DNA of 64,000 nucleotides. It comes from Glandiceps talaboti (lineage: Eukaryota; Hemichordata; Enteropneusta; Spengelidae). Numbering within the stretch: the stretch's first letter is position 1; each line of letters opens with the position of its first letter. The notes beneath the pieces were generated by a model that saw only the letters and a program-made list of their open reading frames with translations, made no database searches and was not told the origin of the DNA. Both the position numbers and the translations under genes were made by a program. Below, one piece after another: positions 51,677-63,302 of the stretch. The stretch covers positions 9,705,732 through 9,769,731 of the forward strand of contig NC_135561.1 of the NCBI RefSeq assembly GCF_964340395.1, given 5' to 3'.

Positions 51677-52056
51677 AGTGGGAGACAAAGAAACATTGAG
51701 AGAAATAGAAAGACACTGACTTAGGGAACATCCAAGACACAGATAAAAAGAGAGAAAATGTGTGTGAGCAAGTGTGTGTGTGTGCGTGCACGTGCGTGCG
51801 TGTGCCTGTGTGCCTTAAACACATGTAGTATATCTGTCATGGCTATCACTAAATGTTAGAAGATGGTGATTTTACTGTAATTTCTAACAGTTTCGTGGCA
51901 TCCGACTTGACTACCAAATTCATATACCATCAGCCTAGTCTTAACTAGAATAGCAACTTTACACATCAGAGAATTTCTAGAATTTTCAAAACACATTTAT
52001 ATCTATTTTCTTTCTTCCCCAAGTTTCTTTTTAGTTTAGTTCATTTGTACACCTCT

Positions 52057-52092
52057 TTTATGTAATTAGAGACCATGATGGCATCCAGACTA
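52057..52092. mobile_element. End fragment of the TAGTCTGGATGCC family (reverse)
   Basis: GTAATTAGAGACCATGATGG + CATCCAGACTAG matches the right part of the 42704 and 58008 elements. The other end is missing. Confidence 0.6.
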
Positions 52093-52197
52093 GTTTCTTT
52101 CCCAACACTGCCAACTTGTGACTACATGATTAGATGATTATATAATATGTCATTCTAATAAAAAAGTACATGTCTACAGGTTCACAACATATGTTCA

Positions 52198-52214
52198 CAT
52201 CATCATCATCGTCG

Positions 52215-52272
<58 letters not shown>
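52198..52272. repeat. (CAT)n microsatellite
   Basis: About 24 CAT units with one CGTCGT interruption. A CAC trinucleotide run lies at 52690-52715. Confidence 0.97.
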
Positions 52273-52794
52273 GTACTCTATGGGTTATAAATTAGGACTG
52301 TATGTCTATCACAAAAAAACTGACCAATCACATTCTTTGTATAAAAGTGTCATTAGAGACCAATCATGTAATGTTAATCATATGATCGTGTCTTTCATCA
52401 AATCTGGAATGAACCAGGTCTGTGATCTACTACATTCTGTATATTAATTATACATGAAATAGATTAGAATTTACAGGTCAATCATTGTTCTAGTCATTTC
52501 CATTCACAGTTTCAACCTGTTTTAATATACAAGTCCAATATTTGCTGTGTTGTGTAATGAAAGGGGAGTCTGAACTAACACAGCCAGTCTACAAATAAAT
52601 GGTGTACATGTATCAAATTACTGTCTGTCCATGTGTACTACATGCAATGGCACTACATCTTAATTTAAACTGAGAAACTATCAAATGCATCCACCACCAC
52701 CACCACCACCACCACAATCAGCAGTATTCATAAACAAAACATACTTGATGGATTTTAAATTGTATCCCATGCATCTCACAACTTCTAGAGTAAC

Positions 52795-53045
52795 GACTTT
52801 GACTATACTGTGAGTGGATGTGTAAATGGTAATGATACTGTATAGGAACTAGACTAGTGAGTGGAGGTGTAACTGTAAATGGTAATGATACTTGTATAGG
52901 AACTTAGACTAGTGAGTGGAGGTGTAAATGGTAACGATACTGTATAGGAACTATACTGTGAGTGGATGTGTAAATGGTAATGATACTGTATAGGAACTAT
53001 ACTGTGAGTGGACATGTAAATGGTAATGATACTGTACAGGAACTA
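52795..53045. repeat. Tandem array of the TAGTCTGG-family right half, five units
   Basis: GTGAGTGGA...TGTAAATGGTAATGATACTG + TATAGGAACTA recurs at 52810, 52857, 52912, 52958 and 53004 (spacing 46-55 bp). It is the same segment that is amplified in 16925-17151, but here without the TAGTCTGGATGCC head. Confidence 0.92.
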
Positions 53046-54290
53046 TAGTTGTTTACTTTCCATGTTTGTCAGGTTCTGTTCATCCACAGTCTGATGTCAG
53101 CAGTTGTAGTTGTCATTTGAGTGAGGTACATTGTACTTATGTGTACTTTTGTCTGACACTATATATATACAATATATTATTACAAACCTTTTGAAACGAT
53201 AAACATCTTACATTTCAAAACATCTCTGTTTCCGTAATGATACAAGTTTTTATGAGTTTGACAATTTAAACTTTCACAAAGGAAGTGATAAAAAATGTTG
53301 CCCTGAAAAGAATATGTTTATTTGGGTGATAAACTAACTGGTGGGCTAGTGTAACATCCCTTTACATCCCTTTCGTTATCATCATTCGAATATCTAGTAT
53401 CTGTACATCACTCAGGAAATTTCACAAATATAAAATATATTTTAGTAATCGAAACAAATTTATTTGAATTACATGTATAAAATTTATTGAAATAACATTT
53501 AATTTTAAGTATAAATCGTTAAAAATTGCGCTTTGATGCAGAAATATCAAACAGTGTTTGCATAATTGTAGTTTGGACTTGTCCTACCAATATCAGTTCA
53601 AGTGTTGACTTTTTACGACTTTTAATATGAACAGCCTTTACATAACATTATTGAAGACAATATAGAGACATTTTTGTACCATTTTGTGTCATTCTGACAA
53701 ATCTTTCATGTACATGTAGATTTTGATGATGACACACCCTTTTTTTCTTTTCTTTGTTCTCGCAGCTTGCGCTTCGATGAATCATTGCGCCGCCATGAAT
53801 TATTTCGGTTTCAGGAAAATTTCTGCGTTGTGTTTGAGAATGTTTAGCAGGGCTATCCATATGATACACTGCTGCATATTTGTTGAAAAGAATAAATTTG
53901 AACACAAAAAAAGAAATTTCTTTTGGAATAGAGTATCTTCCATCATTCAAAACATCGTGGTACATTTTTGTAATTACAGGGAACAGTATCAATAAACCTT
54001 GACCTAGTCGAAACCTTTTATAGCGATCTTCTGGTCCCTTTCATTGATGTATTCCTATAACTTGACTGCAATCATTAAAATATTAACTTTTAAAAAATAA
54101 CCTTTTAATGTTTCACAGGTATTTCGTTCATACATCTTTGACAAATATCATGGTATGTAGTTGTAAATTTCTACTACCAAAGGTCAAGTCTATATAATGC
54201 TATCCATGGCAATCATAAGTCTATACTCACCAAGTGAAGTACGTCCACTGACCATGTGAAATTAACAATACATAGACACATACGGATCAA
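53046..54290. other. No gene recognised
   Basis: Overlapping open frames on both strands at 53648-53995 have no recognisable domain and no supporting splice signals. Confidence 0.4.
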
Positions 54291-54292
54291 AG

Positions 54293-54617
54293 TTAGTCCA
54301 CTACTGCCAGTGACAGCGAGTACGTGTATAACTCCTTGAAGAACACACGTTGAGTGGTCTTAAATTCAGGTATGCAGACTGCATCTGTTGGTGCGGAGCT
54401 TTTATTGGCTGTAGATGTATTGTATGTGAATGCTGAGACTGTTTGTGCCCATGGGCTTTCCAGACACCAGGGGGCAACTAGCTCCGCCCCCTTTTGGCAC
54501 CTATCCAGTGTACTCACTTTGACTGTAGACACATCTGTTAGCAAGACTGCCTCAGGGAAAAATAGTCAAAATCCCTCCCCAATGATACGATTTGTGGAAG
54601 CACTACATTGTGCATGA
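54293..54617. other. GC-richer island open on both strands, possible exon or promoter
   Basis: The minus frame 54293-54544 (ending ...ELYTYSLSLAVVD stop) and the plus frame 54354-54617 are both open for over 80 codons. On the minus strand an acceptor-like CCCTGAG precedes 54553. A GC-box-like GGGGGCGGAGC (near 54485) and CCAATAAA (near 54405) are present. Base composition differs from the surroundings. I recognise no protein family; an unannotated exon, a promoter island or an insertion are all possible. Confidence 0.25.
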
Positions 54618-55442
54618 TTGGTGAAACGACCATGAATCTCTCATAGTAAGATTAAATTCGTGACTGGATCAATAAGTCTGTACAACCAGTTAACAGGCTA
54701 AAACAATGGAAAACAATTCTCCAAGGTTTTTCCACTCCTACCTTGTTTGTATAACATTTTCATTATAATCCCCTGTTATTGACATGTTTACAGTTATCTA
54801 ATTGGTGTTCCTCTGGACTCTATTTTCTTCCCTATCCTTTGTTTTCAACTAATAGCTTTCAATTGGAATTAAGTTGGACTAGGTACACACAGACTGTACT
54901 GACAAAAAATCATCCATGTTTTTCTCATGATGATATCTCAGTTACCTAGCTACAAAGAGATCACGGACACTAGACATTGATACTTGGCTATTCTATGATT
55001 ATTTTAAACTCTGTTTGAGTTCAGATCTTTACATTACACACCATTGTATTGATGGCATTCCCATTTTTTGCTCTAAGCCTATATATCCCGATAAAGGAAT
55101 CTGAAGAGTTGCAGGCAAAATTCTATTTCAGGTTTTCGACCTAATGAAGTAGCCTTCAGCTACTTGCATTGATACCATTGACTTTTCACTGCACAACAAT
55201 ATAACACTTTAGAACTTGTATAAGAAATAGACTTATAATGGGAACTGAAAAACAACTACTGGACGTTTACTTGCAAGCATTACAGATCATTTTAATAGCC
55301 AATTAAAAAAATGTATATGCTATTAAAGGTACATGTAGTTTGTGACTGCAGCCCTAATTCTCAATTCATGTGTACAAAGTGCAAATACATAAATTTGTAC
55401 ATGATACATTTACTTGCAAGCAGTTTACATTGTAAATTAATG

Positions 55443-55476
55443 CACAGATAACTAACACATGTGTTAGTTATCTGTG
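55443..55476. repeat. Perfect 34-bp palindrome
   Basis: CACAGATAACTAACACA followed without spacer by its exact inverse TGTGTTAGTTATCTGTG. Confidence 0.95.
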
Positions 55477-55516
55477 ATTAATGCCATTTTAAGTCAATAC
55501 TAAAAAGTCATTCTAT

Positions 55517-55742
55517 AAAGACCCAGTTACAGGAGGCAATGCATGAAGCAATTTGTCACATGCGATGAGGCTAGCAACTATGACAGAGAAAGTTGCAGAA
55601 AATTCAACATGTCGGATTCCTTGCGACGCACCTAGCGACATCGCAAGGACCTGCGATTATATTCGTACACGAGGCAATTCGTCGCATCCGACAAATTGCT
55701 TAGTGCATTGCTCATTGAGTTGCCTTGTGTAACTGGGCCTTT
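55517..55742. mobile_element. Foldback element with AAAGRCCCAGTTACA ends
   Basis: The left end AAAGACCCAGTTACAGGAGG...GAAGCAATTTGTC pairs with the right end GACAAATTGCTTAGTGCATT...TGTAACTGGGCCTTT. The core is rich in CG and GCGA words (TTGCGACGCACC, CGACATCGCAAGG). Flanks CATTCTAT and AAATTTAT match at 5 of 8, so a target duplication is not proven. It is unrelated to the TAGTCT group. Confidence 0.85.
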
Positions 55743-58007
55743 AAATTTATAATGTAATCAGTCCTAGGGTACATTGTAGCTGAGTGCTAAATTGCAACTT
55801 TTAAACTATTTCTTTTCTAGATATTCATCACAAATAAAAGGCATGTATTGCAGTTAATCCTCTTTCTACTGGGGGTACATGTATTTGTTTTGTACGCAAA
55901 AAACAAGAAAAAAAAAAAAAAAGAGAATTAATTTTTCTAGATAACAAACAATTTAAGAGAAATTCACACATATTAATTTAAATATATTAATAATATGCGA
56001 ATTAAATGACAAACGTATTGACATCATCATTGATTAATATTCATTGGTCTCTGATTTTGCACCGTATCTCAAAACATGATTTTGGGTATCGTGTAGTATT
56101 ACCTTACTGTAATTTATAATGCATAACAAAATAAACTTACTTTCATCACATTTTTGTCATCTTAATTTTGTGGCGGCAATTATGAGCTAGCCACATTTTC
56201 TTCCAAATATACACAAATTAATAACTGAAGTATAATAATATAGCATTTCTTTTCAGTAAATTTCAATGACATATACGATGTAATTGCTCTCAAAGTGAAC
56301 TTTCCAAATTTTTTCATTACTTAGCTAATACATTGTACATTTCTGCCTTTTTCATTTCATTTGTTTGATTTCATACAATGACGCATAGATTTTGAGATGA
56401 ACTAGTGTGTAATCATCGTTCTACGAGAACTATCTATCACAGCAAATTGTCACATCTGATGGATGGCGGAATCAGAAAGAAAGGTTGTGTCACCTTTAAA
56501 GTAGCTTAATAAATAATATCCCTGTGTACTTTAAAATACTGGTATAGTCAAGGCATACAGAAATAATACCAGTGACAGATGGACCATTGATTACGTATTC
56601 CGTTCACACTTAAAATACTTTATAGCTAACACTAGTACACATGTAAAGTGAAATGATCAGCTTTAGAGGATTTTGACCAATTTCAGAATGAAATTTGTTA
56701 CAGATTGCTCAGGAGAATATTTAGGGGAGTAAAATCCCTGTTAATGGTATTTTGTACATGTCAGTTACTGCATTAGTACGAGTGCAAGGCTGTGTGTCAC
56801 TGTAAGGAACAAAGCATACTCACACAAATCACAAATTTTCTTTGCTTTCTTGGGTGTAAAATTGATAAAAAAGACAGAACATTACTTTTCAATTTATTAT
56901 CAGAATTGTCAAAGAGTGCTTTGATGTAAGCTAAATTTAGAAATTTGTACGTGTACATGTATGTAGTCTTGTTGTCAAGTGTTGATCATACTTTTAATGT
57001 ACATTTGGACTAGTAACTTGTTTTATTTTACCTTACTCTATTTTATATATCAAAAGTACAATGTTGTACGTTTCAATTTTTCTCTTTTTTAAAAGTAATT
57101 TTCACTTTCAGTAATAAAAAGAAGAGATGTAACTGGTTATTATTGTATGGAATGTGATTTTGTCAATGGTGGACGAGGCAAAATTTATTTTGCAAAGAAA
57201 TGATTTCGGAATAATAATTTTACAAAATTATGATTAAGGTTACTATGGATATTCGAGCTTATGACTAAATATTCCATGATGCCTTCTCTAGAACAACGAT
57301 TGTGTACATATGTACTGGATGGTATTGTATGTACATGTATGTTATGTTATACACTTGACCTCACCTTGACCTTTGAACCAGACATCTAGAAACATACTGT
57401 AACCAGACAATGCAACAATCAAAAGAGAAATACTAGAGAGGCCTTCCAGAAACTGGATAGTTCCTGAAACACAACTGCAATATCTTACATATCTCAAAGC
57501 TTTCAAAACAGTGTTATCGAGAGTAATTGATATGCTATTCAACATGTCAAAGTCAAACAATGAAACTGTACTACATGTACCAGTATGCTCTCTACGTTTA
57601 GCATAAAGAAAAGAATGTTATAAATTTATTGACATGAGATTTGATGCTAAACAGGGACTTGACCTGGATAGTACTGTAGTTACTAGTTTTCATACTTTAT
57701 GCAAATGAATATATTAATATTCAAATTTAGTAAAATTATGCTTCTGTGACATCTGATTAAATGAATAAAATATGTAAATCATTTCATTAATATTTAAGGT
57801 CATATTTCATCACGTTTACATGTTTACATTCATGTATGTTATTCTGTACTTATCTCAAACTTTGAAAGTGCCGACACGAGCGAACATATTTAGTTAACTT
57901 CCAACAACTTGCAACAACCAAAACATGAAATGGGATCAACATCTACAATCCACGATAGAGAATCTCGGCCGTCATAGAACTACAGTACATATATATTATC
58001 AGTCATC
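55743..58007. other. No gene recognised
   Basis: Strongly A/T-rich. The segment CTTGACCTCACCTTGACCTT at 57354 carries the TGACCTT word seen in other repeats. Confidence 0.45.
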
Positions 58008-58088
58008 TAGTCTAGTTGTATACGGTATCATTACGAATTACACCTCCACTCAGTTTAATAGTTAGAGACTACGTTGGCATCCATGGTA
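58008..58088. mobile_element. Ultra-short 81-bp MITE, TAGTCTGGATGCC family (reverse)
   Basis: Begins TAGTCTAGTTGTATACGGTA, contains ACACCTCCACTC, and ends ACGTTGGCATCCATGGTA. Flanks TCAGTCATC and TTAGTCGTC match at 7 of 9. Confidence 0.8.
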
Positions 58089-59080
58089 TTAGTCGTCTAA
58101 TGATGACAAGCCTGTTTACAGCACTCAAACACTGACTCCGATAGCACTTGTCTTATTCAGCTTGTCTTGCTAACTGCAACAAGTTAATACTTACGGTTTG
58201 AAAATCGATGCAGTTAGCCCCCCCCCCCCCCCCCCCTTAAGGGGCTGTTAAGGAATACCTTACAGTTGCTTAGTCACAGTGGCAAGTAATTCCATAATTT
58301 TGAAAATCAAACAGTCTGAGGTGTTGTAATCACTCTCTATTTAAACTAATCACCTGCAGAGGTAGTCTATTCAACTTACTACATAGATAGACACAAACTA
58401 AAACAATCGTTGCAACATGTTGATATAAGCTATTGACTGAACATTGGATTATAATTATACTCTCAGTAGGGTGGTGTTTCTGATAACTAGCTTTCTTCAA
58501 GTGGCAACACTATCTTGATTACACCACTGGGTAACTACATGTACATCCACACAACAGCAGTAGCCCTACCACCCACTTGTGTAATCTCTACTACAAGTTT
58601 GAGTTTGTGTCTATCTAATAAACTGAAACTTCAATTGCCACTGTAGTACTAGCAGTAGGTTGTACTAGTCCCATAATGTACAAATTCAGCCTCAGGAGGG
58701 AGACATCACACTCTGAAATTACCCAATTGAGTTCATTAACAGCCCCCTTGCTGTTTATTCTATCTTTGTATTTACTATTGTTTGTGATTAATTGGTTTGT
58801 TTAGCACTTTCCTGATCCCAACTTAGCATAGTCATAAAATGCCTAGTAGTACATGTAAATGTAATCTTTATTCTAAAGCCTACTGATAGTTCATTTACAT
58901 TTAAGGAGAAAATTAAGTGTTCAAATGTAGTGAATAAAAACAAAAGTTATCTATCCCAAAAGGGCAATTAGTTGTGGTGGAATTTAGAAAATACTGCTAC
59001 ACACCAAAATAAGATGACCAAAACAACAACATGGATGATAAAACAACAGGAAATCATAAAACTACAGGAAATCATAGCAA
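58089..59080. other. No gene recognised; C-run at 58218-58236
   Basis: A/T-rich sequence with a 19-nt C-run that could be a polymorphic mononucleotide tract. Confidence 0.5.
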
Positions 59081-59089
59081 CAACTCTAT

Positions 59090-59404
59090 TAGACTCTCTC
59101 CCAGTCCCTCGGAGTATTGCTATTAACTGTTTTGTATGTACCAATATCTACTGCATAATTGTACTAGAATATCCTTGTACTGTGGGTCCTCATGGACTAC
59201 ATAGGGCTAATCATTTGCTGACATGTTACTGCGACTCTGTGTTATTGCAATGCTAGATGCCATCACAGTAACACGTCAACAAATGATTAGCCCTATGTAG
59301 TTGATGAGGGCCCACAGTACAATTATGCAGTAGATATCAGTACATACAAAACAGCTCTTTTAAGTTTTAGCAATGTGATGCTCCGAGGACTGTGAGAGAG
59401 TCTA
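59090..59404. mobile_element. Foldback MITE A2, second copy of the 477-764 family
   Basis: The termini TAGACTCTCTCCCAGTCC and GGACTGTGAGAGAGTCTA are inverted repeats. The flanks CAACTCTAT (59081-59089) and CAACTCTTT (59405-59413) are a 9-bp target duplication with one mismatch. Arms and loop match the first copy, with the loop inverted and longer. Confidence 0.92.
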
Positions 59405-60225
59405 CAACTCTTTTAAAAAAACACAGATAACAATCAATGACAATTAAAACCTTCTGGGTTGTATAACCATGAAACCACATAGAATGAATTAAAGCATTCC
59501 CTTGACCATTTATCTCCTAAACTGTGCAATTAAAGAATTAAAATGGCTCCCTAGTGAAAATCTCAAATTCTTGTATGAATGAAATAGAATGTTTGTATAA
59601 AGTTAGTTTATCTCTTTGCACAAGTTCAATGATTTCAAAGTGAATGGTGAAAGTATAAAAATGTTGTAGTCATTCCTACCTGTGATCACCTTGGCTCTAT
59701 TACAGTACATTGTTGTAGGTAGTATATATATAATACTAGTAATTAGTAGTCGAAGCAAAGCATAATAATTTTGGGTAGTGATGACTCTAGCTCGAGATAC
59801 ATTTATGTCTTGCTGTTATTTTCTTATGAAACTCATCGAGAGCATCTTGAGATAGTAAAAAGAAGACAGGTCTCTGGGCTATGACGATTCTAATGTGAAT
59901 CATTCTGGCTCTGCAGCAGTAAGCACTGACATATGAGCATTAGCAGGACTGGTTATAAAATCCTAACACTAACAGCAAAATCTCTTGGTGTTGTCATAAA
60001 TCTATGATCACTGTGGCCCTACTACAGTAGTTAGGAGACTTTAAAGGCCTATGATTTCTTGGTACATTAATTGGTATGGTCATTCTGGCCCTGTAGAAGT
60101 TATGAGATGGGCTATTATTAGAAGGCTATAATCCTATGATTTCTTGGTGTAGTGGAGATTGTGATCACTCTGGTCCTGTAGAAGTTAAAATAGAAGGCTG
60201 TAAAACCCTAATGGCCACTCTGGCC

Positions 60226-60442
60226 TAGACAGTTGACAGTCGCTCACGCCTTTTTTCCCCATGTTTTATCTAAATTTAATTCGTTGCTGCACTCCAATCC
60301 GGTGCAACACTACTATAATCGCATACTGACATCAAGGGCCGAAGGTCCGAGAGATCGAGGGTTCGGCATGATCGGAGCGCAGCGACGACTTAAGTTTAGA
60401 TAAAACGTAGGAAAAAAGGGGTGAGGGACTGTCGACAGTCTA
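60226..60442. mobile_element. Foldback MITE F1, Mutator-like, perfect 9-bp target duplication
   Basis: The ends TAGACAGTTGACAGTCGCTC and GAGGGACTGTCGACAGTCTA are inverses. Inside, GTTTTATCTAAATTTAATTC pairs with GACTTAAGTTTAGATAAAAC. Flanks ACTCTGGCC (60217-60225 and 60443-60451) are identical. The 14352-14540 segment is a decayed relative. Confidence 0.93.
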
Positions 60443-60582
60443 ACTCTGGCCCTGTAGAAGTTAGAATAGGAGTGGGGCTATTTTATAGAAAGCTATGATT
60501 TCTTGATAGGTGATGAATGATCCCTCTGACACTGTAGATTTTAAAATATAACTATAAAACACTACCATTTCTTGGTGAGCAA

Positions 60583-60653
60583 TAGTCTGGATGCCAACTG
60601 TGAAAACAATGTGAGTGAAGGTATGGTAACAATACTGTATAGGAACTAGACTA
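60583..60653. mobile_element. Ultra-short 71-bp MITE, TAGTCTGGATGCC family
   Basis: Begins TAGTCTGGATGCCAACTGTG and ends ATAGGAACTAGACTA. Flanks GGTGAGCAA (60574-60582) and GGTGAGTGA (60654-60662) match at 7 of 9. It is inserted in the degenerate tandem array. Confidence 0.85.
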
Positions 60654-61423
60654 GGTGAGTGAAGATTATGATCACTCTGGCCCTTTAGTGGGGAGGTTAT
60701 AAAGTAGATGATTCCTTTGTGGGTGGTGATTATGCTTACTTTAGCCCTTTATTGAGTAACTGGCCAAATAAAGTGCCTTTAAAATTGATTTCTTGGTGGG
60801 GGGGGGGGGGGGGGGGGACTATTATTATCACTTTGGCCCAGAATTAGTAGCTTTAGCAGGCTGTAAAAAGTCTTAGATACTCTGTGGGAGATGAGTCAGG
60901 AATGGCTAGTAATTGATAGGTTTATTACCCTAGATGTTATCTTTATGAATCAGTACAAGTAAAGCCCATTCCTCAGTAAGTGGTACATGTAATTTATTGC
61001 TAGAGTAATGGATGTCTTTGCAATGAATGAATGACTTGTCCTGTCACTGACCCATAAGGACTATGAAGACAAAGTTTAAGTTTTAACACTAACTAAGGTT
61101 TGGGGTATCACAAATACATGTACTTTGGCTGTTGTTTGACTATAGGCTGTACAAGCTACCAATGGACCATTTTTTAAAAACTGAGGTATATAATAACTCA
61201 CTCAAAATACTGTACACCTTGAACAGTATCACATCATACATGTATACAGGTAAATGTTTCTGTAACTGTACACATGTGCATATTATACTAAAAAAATAAA
61301 AATAAAAATAAAAATACATGGTTTATTAAAACAAAAATGTGACCAAAATAAAATGGTCAAATTGCTTGAGTTCACACATCAGTAAAAAAAACATACTAAT
61401 TCCTATCAAAACTTATTAATCAA

Positions 61424-61530
61424 ACCCTGAATGGGTTCGAACTGGACCACAAAGAGGCATGCCATTGACAACCCTGAATGGTTTGAACCCAACCACAAAG
61501 AGGCCAATACTCAGCCACTTACAACCCAAT
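61424..61530 (-). mobile_element. SINE head fragment with duplicated B-box region
   Basis: On the minus strand it reads AAGTGGCTGAGTATTGGCCT, GTGGTTGGGTTCAAACCATTC, then the same again with AGTTCGAACCCATTCAGG. It matches the tRNA-related part of the 10661 and 63303 SINEs, with the B-box segment repeated. Confidence 0.7.
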
Positions 61531-61686
61531 TATAAAACATAGTGGTTCCAAAGTATGCAAATTTTGATCCTTTCAAAACATTACAAGCTGGTCCAATTTT
61601 ACAAAACAAAAGACTTGGGGGATCTTTTTAATTGCTAAATCTCTCTGTAACAAACAAGACTTACATAATTGTAACCTACATGTACC

Positions 61687-62179
61687 TGTAGACTTGAGAA
61701 TGGCTATCGATACAATATTCCGCTATCCTAACTATAGCCTACCTGTAGACTTGAGAATGGCTATCGATACAATATTCCGCTATCCTAACTATAGCCTACC
61801 TGTAGACTTGAGAATGGCTATCGATACAATATTCCGCTATCCTACCTGTAGCCTACCTGTAGACTTGAGAATTGCTATCGATACAATATTCCGCTATCCT
61901 ACCTGTAGCCTACCTGTAGACTTGAGAATGGCTATCGATACAATATTCTGCTATCCTAACTGTAGCCTACCTGTAGACTTGAGAATGGCTATCGATACAA
62001 TATTCCGCTATCCTAACTATAGCCTACCTGTAGACTTGAGAATGGCTATCGATACAATATTCCGCTATCCTACCTGTAGCCTACCTGTAGACTTGAGAAT
62101 GGCTATCGATACAATATTCTGCTATCCTAACTGTAGCCTACCTGTAGACTTGAGAATGGCTATCGATACAATATTCTGC
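61687..62179 (+). repeat. 57-bp tandem repeat, about 8.6 copies
   Basis: The unit GACTTGAGAATGGCTATCGA + TACAATATTCCGCTATCCTA + ACTATAGCCTACCTGTA repeats with very few changes, so the array is young. Because 57 is a multiple of three, a 167-codon frame with a 19-residue repeat (RMAIDTIFRYPNYSLPVDL) stays open. Nothing else suggests that it is translated. Confidence 0.97.
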
Positions 62180-62344
62180 AAGGACGGAATTGTTTGATTC
62201 CGGTTACCTGACTCCTAGTTTTTCACTGCCGATCCTAAACTTTTTTTTATGTATTCCAGAAAAAAATAATAAAATCACAAAAATTGTCAAGTCTTGTGAG
62301 AAATAGTGGATGAGGAAACTGACATCAATTTAAAAAAGACAATT

Positions 62345-62560
<216 letters not shown>

Positions 62561-62814
62561 TAATACAAATGCTTTCCCCTTGCTTATACATTGTAAGTTA
62601 CGGCATGTACTTGACAAATCAGGAATTTGAAAACTTGAAGGTGCATTTAATGAAGTGCTTTCAGTTAATTAACACCTACACATAAAATGAATCACTATTA
62701 AGAACTGCAGGGACTTCAATTGTAAACTGATGAGTAAGATCTTCAGAGAATGTTCTGTATTTATAGCAAAACAAATTCCAAGCATACAGATACAGTTATT
62801 ACTTTAAGATATAA

Positions 62815-63035
62815 AAGGCCCATGTTTCAATCCCAGGTCTTGCATATAGTGTTATCTTATTAGTATTCTGGTTGCCAACGTGGTTTCTAACTAATGTGAG
62901 TGGAGGTGTAAATCGTAACCATACCATATAGGAACCAGACTATTTTAATAGTGGACCCATAAGGATTACACAGGAATTTCAGGATCATTTCTTGCTCTGG
63001 ACCAACTTTTTATTGCTCTGCTACACAACAGAGGT
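62815..63035 (+). mobile_element. SINE-like repeat family 2, interrupted by a MITE
   Basis: AAAGGCCCATGTTTCAATCC + CAGGT opens it and CCATAAGGATTACACAGGAA, GATCATTTCTTGCTCTGGAC follow. Between them sits the TAGT-family MITE 62861-62942. Comparison with 12826-12975 shows the uninterrupted order. Confidence 0.65.
62861..62942. mobile_element. Short TAGTCTGGATGCC-family MITE nested in a SINE-like repeat
   Basis: Begins TAGTATTCTGGTTGCCAACG and ends ATAGGAACCAGACTA. Its flanks do not form a clear 9-bp duplication (5 of 9). Confidence 0.75.
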
Positions 63036-63302
63036 TTTTTTTTCCAATTTTATACCTGGATTTTAATTTTAATCTGAACTAGGCAATTTATGACAAAATT
63101 CTCTCTGGTGCCAGTAGTGATTAACAAATAAGTAATTACACTGAACAGTGGACATAATATTGAAATGACAGATCAGAGAACGAAAATAAATTGTGAATAT
63201 TATAGAAACTCTTTTATACATGTAGTTTGTTGTAGCTGATATGTTGAAAAGACATGTCCAAAACAGTGATTACGATCTAGTGCATTTTGCATATTATTTA
63301 CT

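Larger units (their letters stand above)
59690..60900. repeat. Ancient degenerate tandem array, unit about 70-110 bp
   Basis: About eight to ten units share GATCACTCTGGCCCTGTAGA, ...AAGGCTATAAAACCCTA and ATGATTTCTTGGTG. CTGG cores fall near 59905, 60013, 60086, 60171, 60220/60447, 60673 and later. Two MITEs have inserted (60226-60442, 60583-60653), and a G-run has grown in one unit (60798-60818). Confidence 0.85.

Noticed and set aside
53648-53995. Overlapping frames of 114 and 90 codons on opposite strands
   Set aside because: No family resemblance, no codon or splice evidence; likely chance in low-stop sequence.
61694-62197. 167-codon frame of 19-residue repeats as a gene
   Set aside because: Explained by a 57-bp tandem array whose period is a multiple of three; no start context or flanking coding sequence supports it. 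Kept only as a repeat.
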